DNA of 64,000 bases, from positions 1 to 64,000 of the forward strand of contig JABURP010000087.1 in NCBI GenBank assembly GCA_014762645.1. Direction: 5' to 3'. The notes under the pieces are model-generated. The model worked only from the letters and a program-made list of their open reading frames with translations, was not told the DNA's origin and searched no databases. Source of the stretch: Crocinitomicaceae bacterium. Lineage in GTDB: Bacteria; Bacteroidota; Bacteroidia; Flavobacteriales_D; Crocinitomicaceae. Below are positions 7,370 to 17,277 of this stretch, piece by piece. Numbering within the stretch: the stretch's first letter is position 1; every line of letters starts with the position of its first letter. The position numbers and the translations under genes are program-made.

Positions 7370-8578
7370 TTACTGACCTGCGTCACAATCGGAAGCTTTT
7401 TGTTTCATGTCTTTAAATTTCTCTACATCCCCTACTTTACCATAAGCATCTCTCAATGCTACTTTGTAGGTACATTCTTCCGGAGAAGCGTCAACTGCCT
7501 GCTCTAAATAGGGTACAGACTTTTTAAAGAACTCTTTCGATTCAGCAACCATAGAGTCGTAATTGGGATCACCAAACTCTAATGTGTTGGCTTCGTTATT
7601 TAAATCTGCCCCTTTGTTAAAGTAAAGACCTCCAAGCGCTGAAAGCACATTTCCATCCTTTGGATTGATTTCCAATGCTTTCAGATATGATTTTTCCGCA
7701 TTTTCAAAATCATCCATGTTTTCATAGATGGTTCCTGCAGTATAAATCAACTGCACGTTTTCCGGATCCAACTCAATGGCATCATTTAGTGCTTTAATTG
7801 CTTCTTCTTTTCTGTCTGTACCAATGTAGAAATTGATCAATTCAACAAGGATATCTTTGTTATTCGGATAACGTTGGATTTGTTTTTTGATCATTGCCTC
7901 TGCTTCTTCATTTTTTCCAAGGTTTTGAAGAGATTGCGAGTAATAATATGTACTTGAAGATGGTAAATAACCCATTTCAACTGTTTTCCCAAACGCCTCA
8001 GCCGCATCTTCCATTAGCGTATCAACCTGGAAAGCAGCCAAACCACCGTAATAGTAGTTCAACGAATCTGTAATTCCCATTACATCTGCAAATGTTGCTG
8101 CTGTAAGTAAAGCCGAGGCAGCTTCTCCCCACTTTTCCTCTTCGTACATTTTAACGCCAAGTTGAGCACTTTGAACTCTAAGTTGGTTGCAAAACTGATC
8201 AATATCTTCATGATATCTTCCCTTCTCGTCAACCTCTTTAGATCTTTTAAGCGCAGCCAGTGCCTCTGTAAAAGCTTTTTCAACGTCTACATTTTTCAAC
8301 TCTTCGTCCCCTGCAAGTTGAGCTGCCATAGGTATGTTGATGTAGATCATTCCGTAGTACATCAATGTTTTAGGGTCGTCTTTTGTGTCTTCATGCACAT
8401 AAGATTTGTCTATAAATTCTTTGGCATCCTTTAGCTCTGCAACGGCCGTTTCATAGTCACCTTGCATTAAGTTGGATTTATAGTTCTTGTAAGCGATACC
8501 CGCACTACTCGTGTTTCCTTTTTGTGAAAAAGTTACTGTGGCAAAACCTATGGCCACGATTAGCAAAAATTTCTTCAT
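7370..8578 (-). CDS. Exported tetratricopeptide-repeat protein
   Basis: A 402-residue protein with a signal peptide (KKFLLIVAIGFATVTFS), so probably periplasmic. It is built from TPR-type helical pairs. The clearest are around residues 225-320: EEAEAMIKKQIQRYPNNKDILVELINFYIG, KEEAIKALNDAIELDPENVQLIYTAGTIY and ENAEKSYLKALEINPKDGNVLSALGGLYF. There is no enzymatic domain. The gene lies 160 bp beyond gyrA on the same strand, but a gyrA terminator lies between. Such proteins act as scaffolds; the partner is unknown. Confidence 0.85.
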   Translation of the reverse strand: MKKFLLIVAIGFATVTFSQKGNTSSAGIAYKNYKSNLMQGDYETAVAELKDAKEFIDKSYVHEDTKDDPKTLMYYGMIYINIPMAAQLAGDEELKNVDVEKAFTEALAALKRSKEVDEKGRYHEDIDQFCNQLRVQSAQLGVKMYEEEKWGEAASALLTAATFADVMGITDSLNYYYGGLAAFQVDTLMEDAAEAFGKTVEMGYLPSSSTYYYSQSLQNLGKNEEAEAMIKKQIQRYPNNKDILVELINFYIGTDRKEEAIKALNDAIELDPENVQLIYTAGTIYENMDDFENAEKSYLKALEINPKDGNVLSALGGLYFNKGADLNNEANTLEFGDPNYDSMVAESKEFFKKSVPYLEQAVDASPEECTYKVALRDAYGKVGDVEKFKDMKQKASDCDAGQ

Positions 8579-8662
8579 TGTTGTTCTTTGTTTTTATAAT
8601 TGATGCAAAAAACTCGCATTTTTCACATGTAGTTCAATTTTTATGCCACGCAGGGTTGGTAT

Positions 8663-8693
8663 AAAAAAATAATCCCGCCATTGCTAGCGGGAT
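8663..8693 (-). terminator. Rho-independent terminator of gyrA
   Basis: Stem ATCCCGC/GCGGGAT (8672-8678 with 8687-8693) with an 8-nt loop, followed on the minus strand by a T-run at 8663-8669. It lies about 50 bp beyond the gyrA stop. Confidence 0.8.
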
Positions 8694-8740
8694 CAAAATT
8701 AATCAATGCCTTTGAAATATTTAAATATTTCGGCAATTGT

Positions 8741-11272
8741 TTATTCTTCTTCGTTAGATGCTGAGTCTTCAGCCTCTCCTTCAGGTCCGTTTTCAGTTCC
8801 TTCAGGTGAATCGGCTTCTTCCTCTTCTTCATCATCACGGTAAACTTTAGCAACCGCCGCAATTTCATCATTATCACGCAGGGTAATAACTTTCACGCCT
8901 TGTGTTGCTCTTCCCATTACACGAAGTTCATCCACGTGCATACGAATAGTAATACCGTTTTTGGTGATGATCATCAAATCGTCATCATCTGTCACGTTCT
9001 TCATAGCGATAAGACTACCCGTTTTCTCCGTAATGTTAATGGTTTTAACCCCTTTTCCACCACGGTTTGTGATTCGGTAATCCGCTACTTCAGATCGCTT
9101 ACCAAAACCATTAGAAGAAACGACAAGAACATTTGCATCTTCATTTTCAACGCAAATCATTCCGACCACTTCATCCTTATTGTTGGCAAGTGTTATTCCA
9201 CGAACTCCAGAAGCTGTTCTTCCCATAAAACGAACTTTTTCTTCGTTAAATCGGATAGCTTTACCTGACTTCAGGGCCATCATGATCTCCATTTTGCCAT
9301 TTGTCAGTTTTGCTTCAAGCAATTCATCTCCTTCTCGGATACTAATTGCGTTGATACCATTTGTTCTTGGTCTCGAGTAAGCTTCCAGTTTAGTTTTCTT
9401 GATCACACCTTTCTTCGTACACATCACAATATACTTGTCTTCAATGTACTCTTCATCTTTCAGGTCCTTCACATTAATAAACGCCTTAATAGAATCGTCC
9501 TGTTCAATGTTGATCAGGTTTTGAAGTGCTCTACCTTTGGCGTTTTTAGCACCCTCAGGGACTTCAAAAATTCTCATCCAGAAACACTTACCTTTTTCAG
9601 TAAAGATCAACAACCAGTTGTGGTTGGTCGATACAAATAAATGCTCCAGGAAGTCTTTATCTCGGGTAGCAGCACCTTTAGCTCCTACTCCTCCTCTACT
9701 TTGAACGCGATATTCAGCAAGAGATGTACGTTTGATATATCCGGCGTGTGAAATGGATACAACAACCTCTTCGTTCGGAATAAGGTCTTCAATTCGCATT
9801 TCGTTCGCAGAGTATTCGATTATAGATCTTCGTTCGTCTCCGTATTTCTCTTTTACTTCATTCAATTCATCCTTGATGATTTCCATTCGCCTGTCTTCGT
9901 TGCTCAGGATATCTTTCAAGTCAGCAATCTTCTTAATAAGGTCGTCGTATTCAGCTCTCAGTTTATCTTGCTCCAGACCGGTAAGTTGTCTTAATCGCAT
10001 TTCTACGATTGCTCTGGCCTGAATTTCACTCAGTTCAAAGCGACTAACTAGTTTGTCTCTTGCTTCGTCCGGACTTTTTGAGGCTCTGATCAGTTTGATC
10101 ACTTCATCAATGTTGTCAGAAGCTATAATTAAACCTTCTAGGATATGCGCTCTTTCTTCAGCCTTGCGGAGTTCGAATTTGGTTCTTCGAATCACTACCT
10201 CATGTCTATGTTCTACGAAGTGGTAGATCATATCCTTGAGATTTAACATCTCCGGTCGTCCATGCACTAAGGCAATATTATTAACTGAAAATGAGGTCTG
10301 TAGATATGTGTATTTAAACAACTTGTTTAATACCACATTCGGTATTGCATCACGTTTAAGTTCATAAACAATACGCATTCCGTTACGGTCAGACTCATCA
10401 CGTAAATCCGAGATACCGTCAATTTTTCCTTCATTTACCAGATCAGCTGTTTTCTTGATCATGTCAGCTTTATTCACCTGGTAAGGAATTTCAGTAACGA
10501 TAATTGCTTCTTTTCCTTCTCTGATTTCTTCGATAACGGCTTTTGCACGCATCACTATACGCCCTTTTCCGGTTTCGAAAGCATCTTTCACTCCTTCATA
10601 TCCATATATAATACCTCCGGTAGGAAAGTCAGGAGCTTTGATATAATTCATCAACTCCTCAATTTCAATATCTCTGTTATCTATATAGGCAATCGTTCCG
10701 TCAACCACCTCTGTAAGGTTATGTGGTGGCATATTCGTTGCCATACCTACTGCGATACCTGCTGCTCCGTTTACAAGGAGGTTTGGTATCTTGGTTGGAA
10801 GAACGGATGGTTCTTCTAAGGAATCGTCAAAATTTGGAGTAAAATCAACAGTTTCTTTGTCCAGGTCGGCCAACATCTCCTCTGCAATCTTTTGCAATCG
10901 CGACTCTGTATAACGCATTGCTGCGGGGCTGTCACCATCTACTGATCCAAAGTTACCTTGTCCGTCTACCAATGGATAACGCAACGACCATGGTTGTGCC
11001 ATACGCACCATTGTATCATATACAGAAGAATCTCCATGCGGGTGATACTTACCCAGCACATCCCCGACAATCCTTGCGGATTTCTTATAAGGACGGTTTG
11101 AAAATACTCCGAGATCCTGCATACCGTACAACACCCTTCTGTGAACCGGTTTAAAACCGTCTCTAACATCCGGTAAGGCACGTGATACGATCACCGACAT
11201 TGAATAATCAATGTAGGCGGACTTCATTTCATCCTCAATGTTGATTTTAATTATTTTTTCTCCCTCTGCCAT
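8741..11272 (-). CDS. gyrA: DNA gyrase subunit A
   Basis: The breakage-reunion subunit of gyrase, 843 residues. The catalytic Tyr is residue 121 ([10 protein letters not shown]). The quinolone-determining stretch [12 protein letters not shown] keeps Ser82 and Asp86 (E. coli 83 and 87), so no classical resistance change is present. The C-terminal beta-pinwheel (about residues 510-810) carries a GyrA-box-like [11 protein letters not shown]. The protein ends in a very acidic tail ([10 protein letters not shown] ... SASNEEE), of a kind known to modulate supercoiling in other gyrases. It is divergent from clpC across 466 bp. The very different subunit at 32374-35127 is topoisomerase IV. Confidence 0.97.
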   Translation of the reverse strand: MAEGEKIIKINIEDEMKSAYIDYSMSVIVSRALPDVRDGFKPVHRRVLYGMQDLGVFSNRPYKKSARIVGDVLGKYHPHGDSSVYDTMVRMAQPWSLRYPLVDGQGNFGSVDGDSPAAMRYTESRLQKIAEEMLADLDKETVDFTPNFDDSLEEPSVLPTKIPNLLVNGAAGIAVGMATNMPPHNLTEVVDGTIAYIDNRDIEIEELMNYIKAPDFPTGGIIYGYEGVKDAFETGKGRIVMRAKAVIEEIREGKEAIIVTEIPYQVNKADMIKKTADLVNEGKIDGISDLRDESDRNGMRIVYELKRDAIPNVVLNKLFKYTYLQTSFSVNNIALVHGRPEMLNLKDMIYHFVEHRHEVVIRRTKFELRKAEERAHILEGLIIASDNIDEVIKLIRASKSPDEARDKLVSRFELSEIQARAIVEMRLRQLTGLEQDKLRAEYDDLIKKIADLKDILSNEDRRMEIIKDELNEVKEKYGDERRSIIEYSANEMRIEDLIPNEEVVVSISHAGYIKRTSLAEYRVQSRGGVGAKGAATRDKDFLEHLFVSTNHNWLLIFTEKGKCFWMRIFEVPEGAKNAKGRALQNLINIEQDDSIKAFINVKDLKDEEYIEDKYIVMCTKKGVIKKTKLEAYSRPRTNGINAISIREGDELLEAKLTNGKMEIMMALKSGKAIRFNEEKVRFMGRTASGVRGITLANNKDEVVGMICVENEDANVLVVSSNGFGKRSEVADYRITNRGGKGVKTINITEKTGSLIAMKNVTDDDDLMIITKNGITIRMHVDELRVMGRATQGVKVITLRDNDEIAAVAKVYRDDEEEEEADSPEGTENGPEGEAEDSASNEEE

Positions 11273-11738
11273 AAATTAGTTTTGGTTTGTATTTTTCCTG
11301 AATCTAACCTCTTTATCAACGCATTATAATTCGTTAAATAAAGTTCCCTAAATAGTTCCCTGTTTTGCTTCAAAATTAATGGAGATTGTCAATGTATCAA
11401 CTTCATTTAGAACAAGCTCACAACCTACAGGACAGGAACTTTAACAAGACGTCAAATCCAAGGGTCGAAAATACACATTTCATAGCGATAAAATGTCATG
11501 TCATAATGGCGACTTATTAACAAAAAATGGCATAAAAAACTCTTTATTAACAATCGGAACGGAATTTGTGCTTGTTAATTTTGAAATTATGATATTTATC
11601 GAGTATTTTAGTTAAAATGTCGATTCCCATAGAATTGCTGTAACAATACACTCGATATTATTGTTATACTTAATACGTACAACCGCGTCCGCTTTAATAT
11701 AATGTAATCGCAGGCGTTACTATACGACAAACGAAAAT
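11273..11738. other. Divergent intergenic region, gyrA/clpC
   Basis: A 466-bp AT-rich region that should hold promoters for both genes. A TAATTTTG word at 11576-11583 fits the -7 consensus for the clpC direction. At 11494-11513 lies TGTCATGTCATAATGGCGAC, a compact repeat of TGTCAT with a GGC/GAC flank, possibly a stress-regulator site. No CIRCE element or small gene is visible. Confidence 0.45.
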
Positions 11739-14282
11739 ATGAATGCAAATTTTTCAGCTAGAGCCAAAGATGTACTTTCTTACAGTAGAGAGGAAGCGTT
11801 GAGACTTGGAAATGATTATCTGGGTGTGGAGCACATCCTTTTGGGAATTCTAAGAGAAGGAGAAGGTTTGGCCATTAAATTATTAAAAGAGTTTCAGGTT
11901 GATCTTGGACAGATTCGCGTTGAATTGGAAAAGACACTTAAAGAAACACGGGTTAAGAGTATTACCGCCAATAATATTCCTCTGGTTAGACAAGCAGAGA
12001 AGGTGCTTAAGATTACTTATCTTGAGGCCAAATTATTTAAAAGTGCTAAAGTGGGTACAGAACACATCCTTTTAGCTATTTTGAGAGAAGAAAACAATAT
12101 CGCCACACGTATTTTAAATAAGTATGGCGTGATTTACGAAAACGTTAAAGAAGAATTAGAAGCAATGATTGAAGAAGAATCCTACCCTAAAGCAGAATTT
12201 CCGGGAGACACAGCAGATGATAATCCCGAAGGTGGGAGTTCAAGTTATGGATCAGGCGGAGCCAAGAGATCCGGTGACTCAAAATCGAAAACACCGGTAC
12301 TGGATAATTTCGGAAGAGATTTAACAGCAATGGCCGAGCAGAACAAGCTTGATCCTATAGTAGGGAGGGTTAATGAAATAGAACGTGTTTCACAGATCCT
12401 TTCCAGAAGAAAGAAGAACAACCCTATCCTAATTGGGGAACCTGGTGTAGGTAAATCAGCCATTGCAGAAGGCCTGGCCTTAAGAATTGTTCAAAAGAAG
12501 GTGTCTCGTGTGCTGTTTGGCAAGCGAATTATCTCTTTGGACCTTGCATCACTTGTTGCCGGAACGAAATACAGAGGGCAGTTTGAAGAGCGAATGAAAG
12601 CCGTCATGAACGAACTGGAGAAGTCCAGAGATATTATTCTGTTTATTGACGAGATCCACACCATTATTGGTGCAGGTGGAGCTTCGGGCTCACTGGATGC
12701 TTCAAACATGTTTAAACCTGCTCTTGCCAGAGGTGAAATTCAAGTAATTGGTGCAACTACACTGGATGAATACAGACAGTATGTAGAGAAAGACGGTGCT
12801 TTGGAGCGAAGATTCCAAAAAGTACTTGTTGAGCCAACGACAATGGAGCAAACCATTAAGATCCTTAATAACATTAAAGAGCGATACGAAGATCATCACT
12901 CTGTAACCTATACGGATGAAGCAATTGAAGCATGTGTGAAACTTACAGATAGATACGTGTCTGATAGAAACCTTCCGGATAAGGCCATTGATGCCCTGGA
13001 TGAAGTAGGATCACGCGTACACATTACCAATATCAATGTACCAAAAGAGATTGTTGAGTTAGAGAAGAAGATTGAAGACATTAAGGAAGAAAAAGGTAAT
13101 GTGATTAAAAGTCAGCAGTATGAAAAGGCAGCTGAACTCAGAGATACCGAAAAGAAATTAATTGACGAACTGGAGAAGGAACAGAAGAAATGGGAAGAAG
13201 AGTCCAAAGCACATAGGATCACCGTAACGGAATCACACGTAGCGGAAGTAGTTTCTATGATGACTGGTATCCCACTTCAAAAGGTTTCTGAATCTGAGCA
13301 CGGAAAGATTATGAATCTTGGCGAGACGATCAAAGGAAAAGTGATCGGTCAGGATGAAGCTGTGGCTAAAGTGGTCAAAGCCATTCAAAGAAACCGTGCC
13401 GGATTAAAGGATCCAAACAAACCGATTGGATCGTTTTTCTTCCTGGGGCCAACAGGAGTTGGTAAAACACAGTTGGCAAAAGTACTGGCCCGAACATTGT
13501 TCGATTCAGACGACGCGTTAATCAGAATTGACATGTCAGAATACATGGAAAAGTTTTCTGTCTCCAGATTGGTGGGAGCGCCTCCGGGATACGTTGGATA
13601 CGAAGAAGGTGGTCAGTTAACCGAGAAAGTAAGGAGAAAGCCCTACTCTATTGTATTACTGGATGAAATTGAAAAAGCACACCCGGATGTATTCAATATG
13701 CTGTTACAGGCATTGGATGACGGACACATGACAGATGGACTTGGTCGTAAGATTGACTTTAAAAACACCATCTTAATTATGACGTCAAATATCGGTGCAC
13801 GTCAGTTGGCAGATTTTGGAACCGGAGTTGGATTTGGTACAAAAGCGCAAAAAGATCAGGAAGACGATAATACACAAAAAGTGATTCATAATGCACTTAA
13901 GAAAGCATTCTCACCGGAATTCCTGAACAGAATTGATGATATGATCGTGTTTAATTCGTTGAAGAAAGACGATATCAACAAGATCATTGAAATTGAACTG
14001 GAAGATCTTTATGGCAGAATTAACGAACTTGGTTATCAGATCAAGATTACGAAACCTGCTAAAGACTTTATTGCTGACAAGGGATATGATGAAAAGTTTG
14101 GTGCCCGTCCATTAAAACGAGCCATCCAAAAGTATGTCGAGGATCCGTTAGCAGAGGAAATTATCAATGCTTCCCTGGCTGAAGGCGACACGATCACCAT
14201 TGATCTGGACAAGAAAAAAGAAGAGATCAAAATCAAGATTGAAAAGCCGAAAAGCAAGAAAGAAGAAAAGAAAAGTGAATAA
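11739..14282 (+). CDS. clpC: ATP-dependent Clp protease ATP-binding subunit ClpC
   Basis: A Hsp100 unfoldase that feeds proteins to ClpP. It has two N-terminal Clp-N repeats (about residues 1-145), a Gly/Ser linker, AAA+ domain 1 with Walker A GEPGVGKS near residue 232 and Walker B ILFIDEIH, a UvrB/UvrC-like coiled insert (KSQQYEKAAELRDTEKKL), AAA+ domain 2 with Walker A GPTGVGKT near residue 570, and the C-terminal small domain (KFGARPLKRAIQKYVEDPLAEEI). The middle insert and 847-residue length indicate ClpC rather than ClpA or ClpB. A Lys/Glu-rich tail closes the protein. It has its own terminator. Confidence 0.96.
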   Translation: MNANFSARAKDVLSYSREEALRLGNDYLGVEHILLGILREGEGLAIKLLKEFQVDLGQIRVELEKTLKETRVKSITANNIPLVRQAEKVLKITYLEAKLFKSAKVGTEHILLAILREENNIATRILNKYGVIYENVKEELEAMIEEESYPKAEFPGDTADDNPEGGSSSYGSGGAKRSGDSKSKTPVLDNFGRDLTAMAEQNKLDPIVGRVNEIERVSQILSRRKKNNPILIGEPGVGKSAIAEGLALRIVQKKVSRVLFGKRIISLDLASLVAGTKYRGQFEERMKAVMNELEKSRDIILFIDEIHTIIGAGGASGSLDASNMFKPALARGEIQVIGATTLDEYRQYVEKDGALERRFQKVLVEPTTMEQTIKILNNIKERYEDHHSVTYTDEAIEACVKLTDRYVSDRNLPDKAIDALDEVGSRVHITNINVPKEIVELEKKIEDIKEEKGNVIKSQQYEKAAELRDTEKKLIDELEKEQKKWEEESKAHRITVTESHVAEVVSMMTGIPLQKVSESEHGKIMNLGETIKGKVIGQDEAVAKVVKAIQRNRAGLKDPNKPIGSFFFLGPTGVGKTQLAKVLARTLFDSDDALIRIDMSEYMEKFSVSRLVGAPPGYVGYEEGGQLTEKVRRKPYSIVLLDEIEKAHPDVFNMLLQALDDGHMTDGLGRKIDFKNTILIMTSNIGARQLADFGTGVGFGTKAQKDQEDDNTQKVIHNALKKAFSPEFLNRIDDMIVFNSLKKDDINKIIEIELEDLYGRINELGYQIKITKPAKDFIADKGYDEKFGARPLKRAIQKYVEDPLAEEIINASLAEGDTITIDLDKKKEEIKIKIEKPKSKKEEKKSE

Positions 14283-14288
14283 ATAGAA

Positions 14289-14316
14289 AGCCCCGAATTG
14301 ATCGGGGCTTTTTTTA
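14289..14316 (+). terminator. Rho-independent terminator of clpC
   Basis: Stem AGCCCCGA/TCGGGGCT (14289-14296 with 14302-14309), loop ATTGA, then seven further T after the stem. It starts 7 bp after the clpC stop. Confidence 0.9.
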
Positions 14317-14325
14317 TATGCAATT

Positions 14326-14856
14326 CTATCCTTCCGTGACTTCTCTTCTTCTCAAAACCATTGCTGATATCAGACTAATTATAAACCCAATAATGGCAAC
14401 AGTCAGGAACATCAGAATAAATCCAAAATAAGGGTAATCACTAATCATGGCTTGCATGCTTTCCATTTCTTCAACCTTCTGTTGCAATTCTTCCCCGGAA
14501 TAAGTTGCTTCATACTGTTGAATCATTTCATCATAATACTCGGAATAGAAATCCGGATTGATGAATGTGGTATAGACCGTATCAAAGATTCCGAAGAGGA
14601 ATGCCGGAAAAAGTGTAATAAGCATTCCTGTTCCAAGTGCTCTCCAAAAAGAGATTTTACCATTTAACGCTTCGTTCCTGTAACTACGAATTCCGAAAAA
14701 AACAAAGACCAGGGAAACGATTATACTCAGGTATCCAAAAACCTCTTGCGTAGCCATATCGGCTTCAGCTCCACTCATAATTGCAAAGGAAACCCAAAAA
14801 AATACTACCAGGACCAATCCGGAAATCAACCCATATCTCAATACTGCTTTTTTCAT
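14326..14856 (-). CDS. DUF4199 membrane protein
   Basis: A 176-residue inner-membrane protein with about four hydrophobic segments: residues 10-28, 42-58, 73-95 and 145-168. A soluble, Glu/Gln-rich loop lies between the third and fourth (DFYSEYYDEMIQQYEATYSGEELQQKVEEMESMQ). This topology, with KISFWRALGTGM before the third segment, is typical of DUF4199 of Bacteroidota. It precedes no overlapping gene, but lies just downstream of a membrane-anchored LuxR regulator on the same strand, a frequent pairing. Function unknown. Confidence 0.8.
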   Translation of the reverse strand: MKKAVLRYGLISGLVLVVFFWVSFAIMSGAEADMATQEVFGYLSIIVSLVFVFFGIRSYRNEALNGKISFWRALGTGMLITLFPAFLFGIFDTVYTTFINPDFYSEYYDEMIQQYEATYSGEELQQKVEEMESMQAMISDYPYFGFILMFLTVAIIGFIISLISAMVLRRREVTEG

Positions 14857-14951
14857 AATTAATGCGTTTTAAATATTTTCTCCAAAGCTATGGGGCATCT
14901 CCGTGAGTGTCTATTTTTATCAGTATGATTTGAGTAGTACTAAAGTATGAA

Positions 14952-15377
14952 TCACTGATTTTTTACAAGTTTCATCTCTTTGCTCTTCAGAATTGCCTGG
15001 GGTCTTCGTTGTACTTTCAATTTAGTGTAAATATTCGAGACATGTGTCTTAACAGTACTTTCCGAGACAAACAATTTGTCGGCAATTTCTTTATTGCTCA
15101 AACCATTTGCAAGTTCTTGCAAAACTTCCTGCTCACGATCACTTATGTTCAGTTCCTTTAATTTCTGGTGATCAATCTGCCCATATTCTAAACCGGTTTC
15201 TTTAGAGGTGAGTTGTTTTTTTCTAAAATACAAGCCGATAAAAAAGAACAGAATCGCAGCCACTGAAACCACAACCTCCATAGTAATATCCCCTTCAAAG
15301 AATTTGTATTTCCCCAATTGAAATAAAGCAAGTAGTGCTGCAATCAACAAGCCGAATGACAATACTGTTTTGGTCAT
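14952..15377 (-). CDS. Membrane-anchored LuxR-type transcriptional regulator
   Basis: A 141-residue protein. Two transmembrane segments (about residues 3-20 and 31-49) are followed by a cytoplasmic LuxR helix-turn-helix: LNISDREQEVLQELANGLSNKEIADKLFVSESTVKTHVSNIYTKLKVQRR. There is no receiver domain. Such proteins may bind DNA while tethered to the membrane. It overlaps the upstream transporter gene by 4 bp (15374-15377), so the two are translationally coupled, and the DUF4199 gene follows after 95 bp. Confidence 0.85.
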   Translation of the reverse strand: MTKTVLSFGLLIAALLALFQLGKYKFFEGDITMEVVVSVAAILFFFIGLYFRKKQLTSKETGLEYGQIDHQKLKELNISDREQEVLQELANGLSNKEIADKLFVSESTVKTHVSNIYTKLKVQRRPQAILKSKEMKLVKNQ

Positions 15378-16075
15378 TTTTTATTGAGATCAATCTCCTG
15401 ATTTACTTCTAAATTAAAGTGTTTTTTGATGATAAATACGAATAGGTATAAAAAAGGAGTATCCCCTGCAGCCACAATCACTTTCCACAGAAAACTACTG
15501 GTGAAAATGGTCCAGAACACGGCCCAATCCAGTGCGTTAAAAGCGCAAAGCAATACCAACACCGTCACTGTGTCAATAAGTTGAGAAGTAAGCGTAGAGA
15601 AGTTATTTCTTAACCAAAGGTGTTTTCCCTTTGTGAGTCGTTTCCAAAAATGGTAGATTTTGATATCAATAAATTGCGCCAGTAAATACGCAATCATAGA
15701 AGCTGTGACTGAAATACCTGCCAATCCGAATACGCGGTGAAATTGCTCATCATTCACAGGAGATTGACTGTCCGCCGGGATAATATCTGCAACGTAGGTC
15801 AATGCTATTACAAAAATTGCACAAACAAGGCCCACCTTTACTACATCATTCGCCCGTTTTTCACCATAGATTTCGGAAATGAGATCTGTTACCAGAAACG
15901 TTAACGGATAAGGTATTAAGCCAACGGAAATTGTAATCGTGATGCTGTTAAACATTTCCCAGGAGATAAACTTGAGGAAGATCAAATTACAGGACACCAA
16001 CAAGGCAATAAATATTCCCCCTAACATCAAGTAGAGGAATCTGGCCTGGTTATATTTTTGAGGACTAAGCTCCAC
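15374..16075 (-). CDS. Queuosine precursor transporter (VUT family)
   Basis: A 233-residue polytopic membrane protein with about six hydrophobic segments. Family marks: LLVSCNLIFLKFI, the polar motif FLVTDLISEIYGEKRANDVV and LIDTVTVLVLL. It imports a 7-deazaguanine precursor of the tRNA base queuosine (the YhhQ role in E. coli). Family assignment is firm; the exact substrate (preQ0 or preQ1) is not visible. First gene of a short minus-strand cluster with the LuxR regulator. Confidence 0.87.
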   Translation of the reverse strand: MELSPQKYNQARFLYLMLGGIFIALLVSCNLIFLKFISWEMFNSITITISVGLIPYPLTFLVTDLISEIYGEKRANDVVKVGLVCAIFVIALTYVADIIPADSQSPVNDEQFHRVFGLAGISVTASMIAYLLAQFIDIKIYHFWKRLTKGKHLWLRNNFSTLTSQLIDTVTVLVLLCAFNALDWAVFWTIFTSSFLWKVIVAAGDTPFLYLFVFIIKKHFNLEVNQEIDLNKK

Positions 16076-16155
16076 GAATAAGTAGCCAATATAGGCATTT
16101 CTGAAATTTGGAATATATGTTCGAGAGGAATGTCCTTAAAATCTGAAAGTTCATT

Positions 16156-16163
16156 TATATTTG
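16156..16163 (+). promoter_or_regulatory. -7 promoter element TATATTTG
   Basis: A perfect TAnnTTTG match 28 bp before ATG 16192. The predicted transcript start near 16170 would exclude the in-frame TTG at 16168 as start codon. Confidence 0.45.
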
Positions 16164-16191
16164 TGAGTTGCAAAAGGAAAAAATCAGAAAG

Positions 16192-17277
16192 ATGAGATTG
16201 GCACAAATTGCTCGAAAAGTACAGATTAAACCTGCAGAGGTTCGCTCTTTTATTAAGGAGAAGTTTGGTGTTGAACTGGATTCGGATCCAAACATCAAAT
16301 TGGATGATGATCAGGTTAATGCTGTTTTAGAGCACTTTAAAGTAGAAGATACTGAGGAAGTCAAACAAGTTGAGAAAGAAAAGGAAGCGACGGTAGATGA
16401 AATTCCTATTGATCCAACCGTGGATACCGACATAGAAACGCTTAAAGAAGTGGCGGAAGAAGAGGCTGGTGACACAACGGTTGAAATTCCTGATGTAACC
16501 AGTGAAGATACGTCATCATCAGATACAGATGATTCCGACAAGGCCGAAAGTGACTCGGAACCCGAATCAAAGGAACGCAAGGTAGTTCCTATCCAAACAG
16601 CAGAAGGAGAAGACGAAGATCAAGAGGCAAAGTCAGAAGACCCAGAGTCATTTGAAGAAGTAGAAGTTGATCCGGATGCAGAAATAATCACGGCGCAGGT
16701 TGATAAACTCGAAGGAGTAAAGGTAATTGGGAAGATTGATCTCCTGGGAGATCCACCCCCTGAAGAAGAGTTACCTACTTCTGATGCCATAGAAGATGAA
16801 ATTGATGCCCTTGACGGGGAAGTAGACACCTCTGAATTCCCTGATTTGACAGAAGAGAACACAGATGAGGAAAAAGAGGCGATTTTTGCTGAGTTGGATG
16901 CCCAGATGGAACAGAAGACGGGTAAAGATGAAGTGAAAAAAGTCACTAATGAAGCCTCTGAGGTGAAGGAAAACATGGATGAGGAGGAGGAAGAATACTC
17001 TATCTATAAAGATAAGCAGGGAAGATACAGGTTCACTGCTGAGCAGAAGAGAAATCGTGAAGTAAGCCTGGCCCAGAAGGCAGAAAGGGACAGAATTGAA
17101 GCGCTGAAGAAAAAGAAGAAACGTCACTATGAGAAGAATGTAGCGGCTAAGGTTCAAAAACCACCATCCAAGCAAAAGCAGAATAAGAATAAATCAATTA
17201 AAAAGGCAGCAGAGAAATCACAAAAAGAGGAGCCAAAAGGATTGTGGCAAAAATTTCTCAACTGGCTCAATGATTAA
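16192..17277 (+). CDS. Acidic, low-complexity protein with IF2-N-like head
   Basis: About 361 residues from ATG 16192; AAGGAAAAAATCAG provides a purine-rich site just upstream. Residues 1-50 (MRLAQIARKVQIKPAEVRSF, IKEKFGVELD) resemble the small IF2 N-terminal helical domain. Residues 55-275 are a long Glu/Asp-rich, probably disordered region. The last 95 residues turn strongly basic (ALKKKKKRHYEKN, KQKQNKNKSIKKA) and end with an amphipathic GLWQKFLNWLND. The charge reversal suggests an intramolecular or nucleic-acid-regulated interaction. Function unknown. It overlaps the convergent kinase gene by 4 bp. Confidence 0.75.
   Translation: MRLAQIARKVQIKPAEVRSFIKEKFGVELDSDPNIKLDDDQVNAVLEHFKVEDTEEVKQVEKEKEATVDEIPIDPTVDTDIETLKEVAEEEAGDTTVEIPDVTSEDTSSSDTDDSDKAESDSEPESKERKVVPIQTAEGEDEDQEAKSEDPESFEEVEVDPDAEIITAQVDKLEGVKVIGKIDLLGDPPPEEELPTSDAIEDEIDALDGEVDTSEFPDLTEENTDEEKEAIFAELDAQMEQKTGKDEVKKVTNEASEVKENMDEEEEEYSIYKDKQGRYRFTAEQKRNREVSLAQKAERDRIEALKKKKKRHYEKNVAAKVQKPPSKQKQNKNKSIKKAAEKSQKEEPKGLWQKFLNWLND

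Noticed and set aside
8900-9380. Plus-strand open frames across gyrA
   Set aside because: They lie antisense to conserved gyrA codons, and their translations show no domain.
16311-16976. Ser-rich open frames antisense to the acidic protein gene
   Set aside because: They are mirror translations of Glu/Asp codons; low complexity only.
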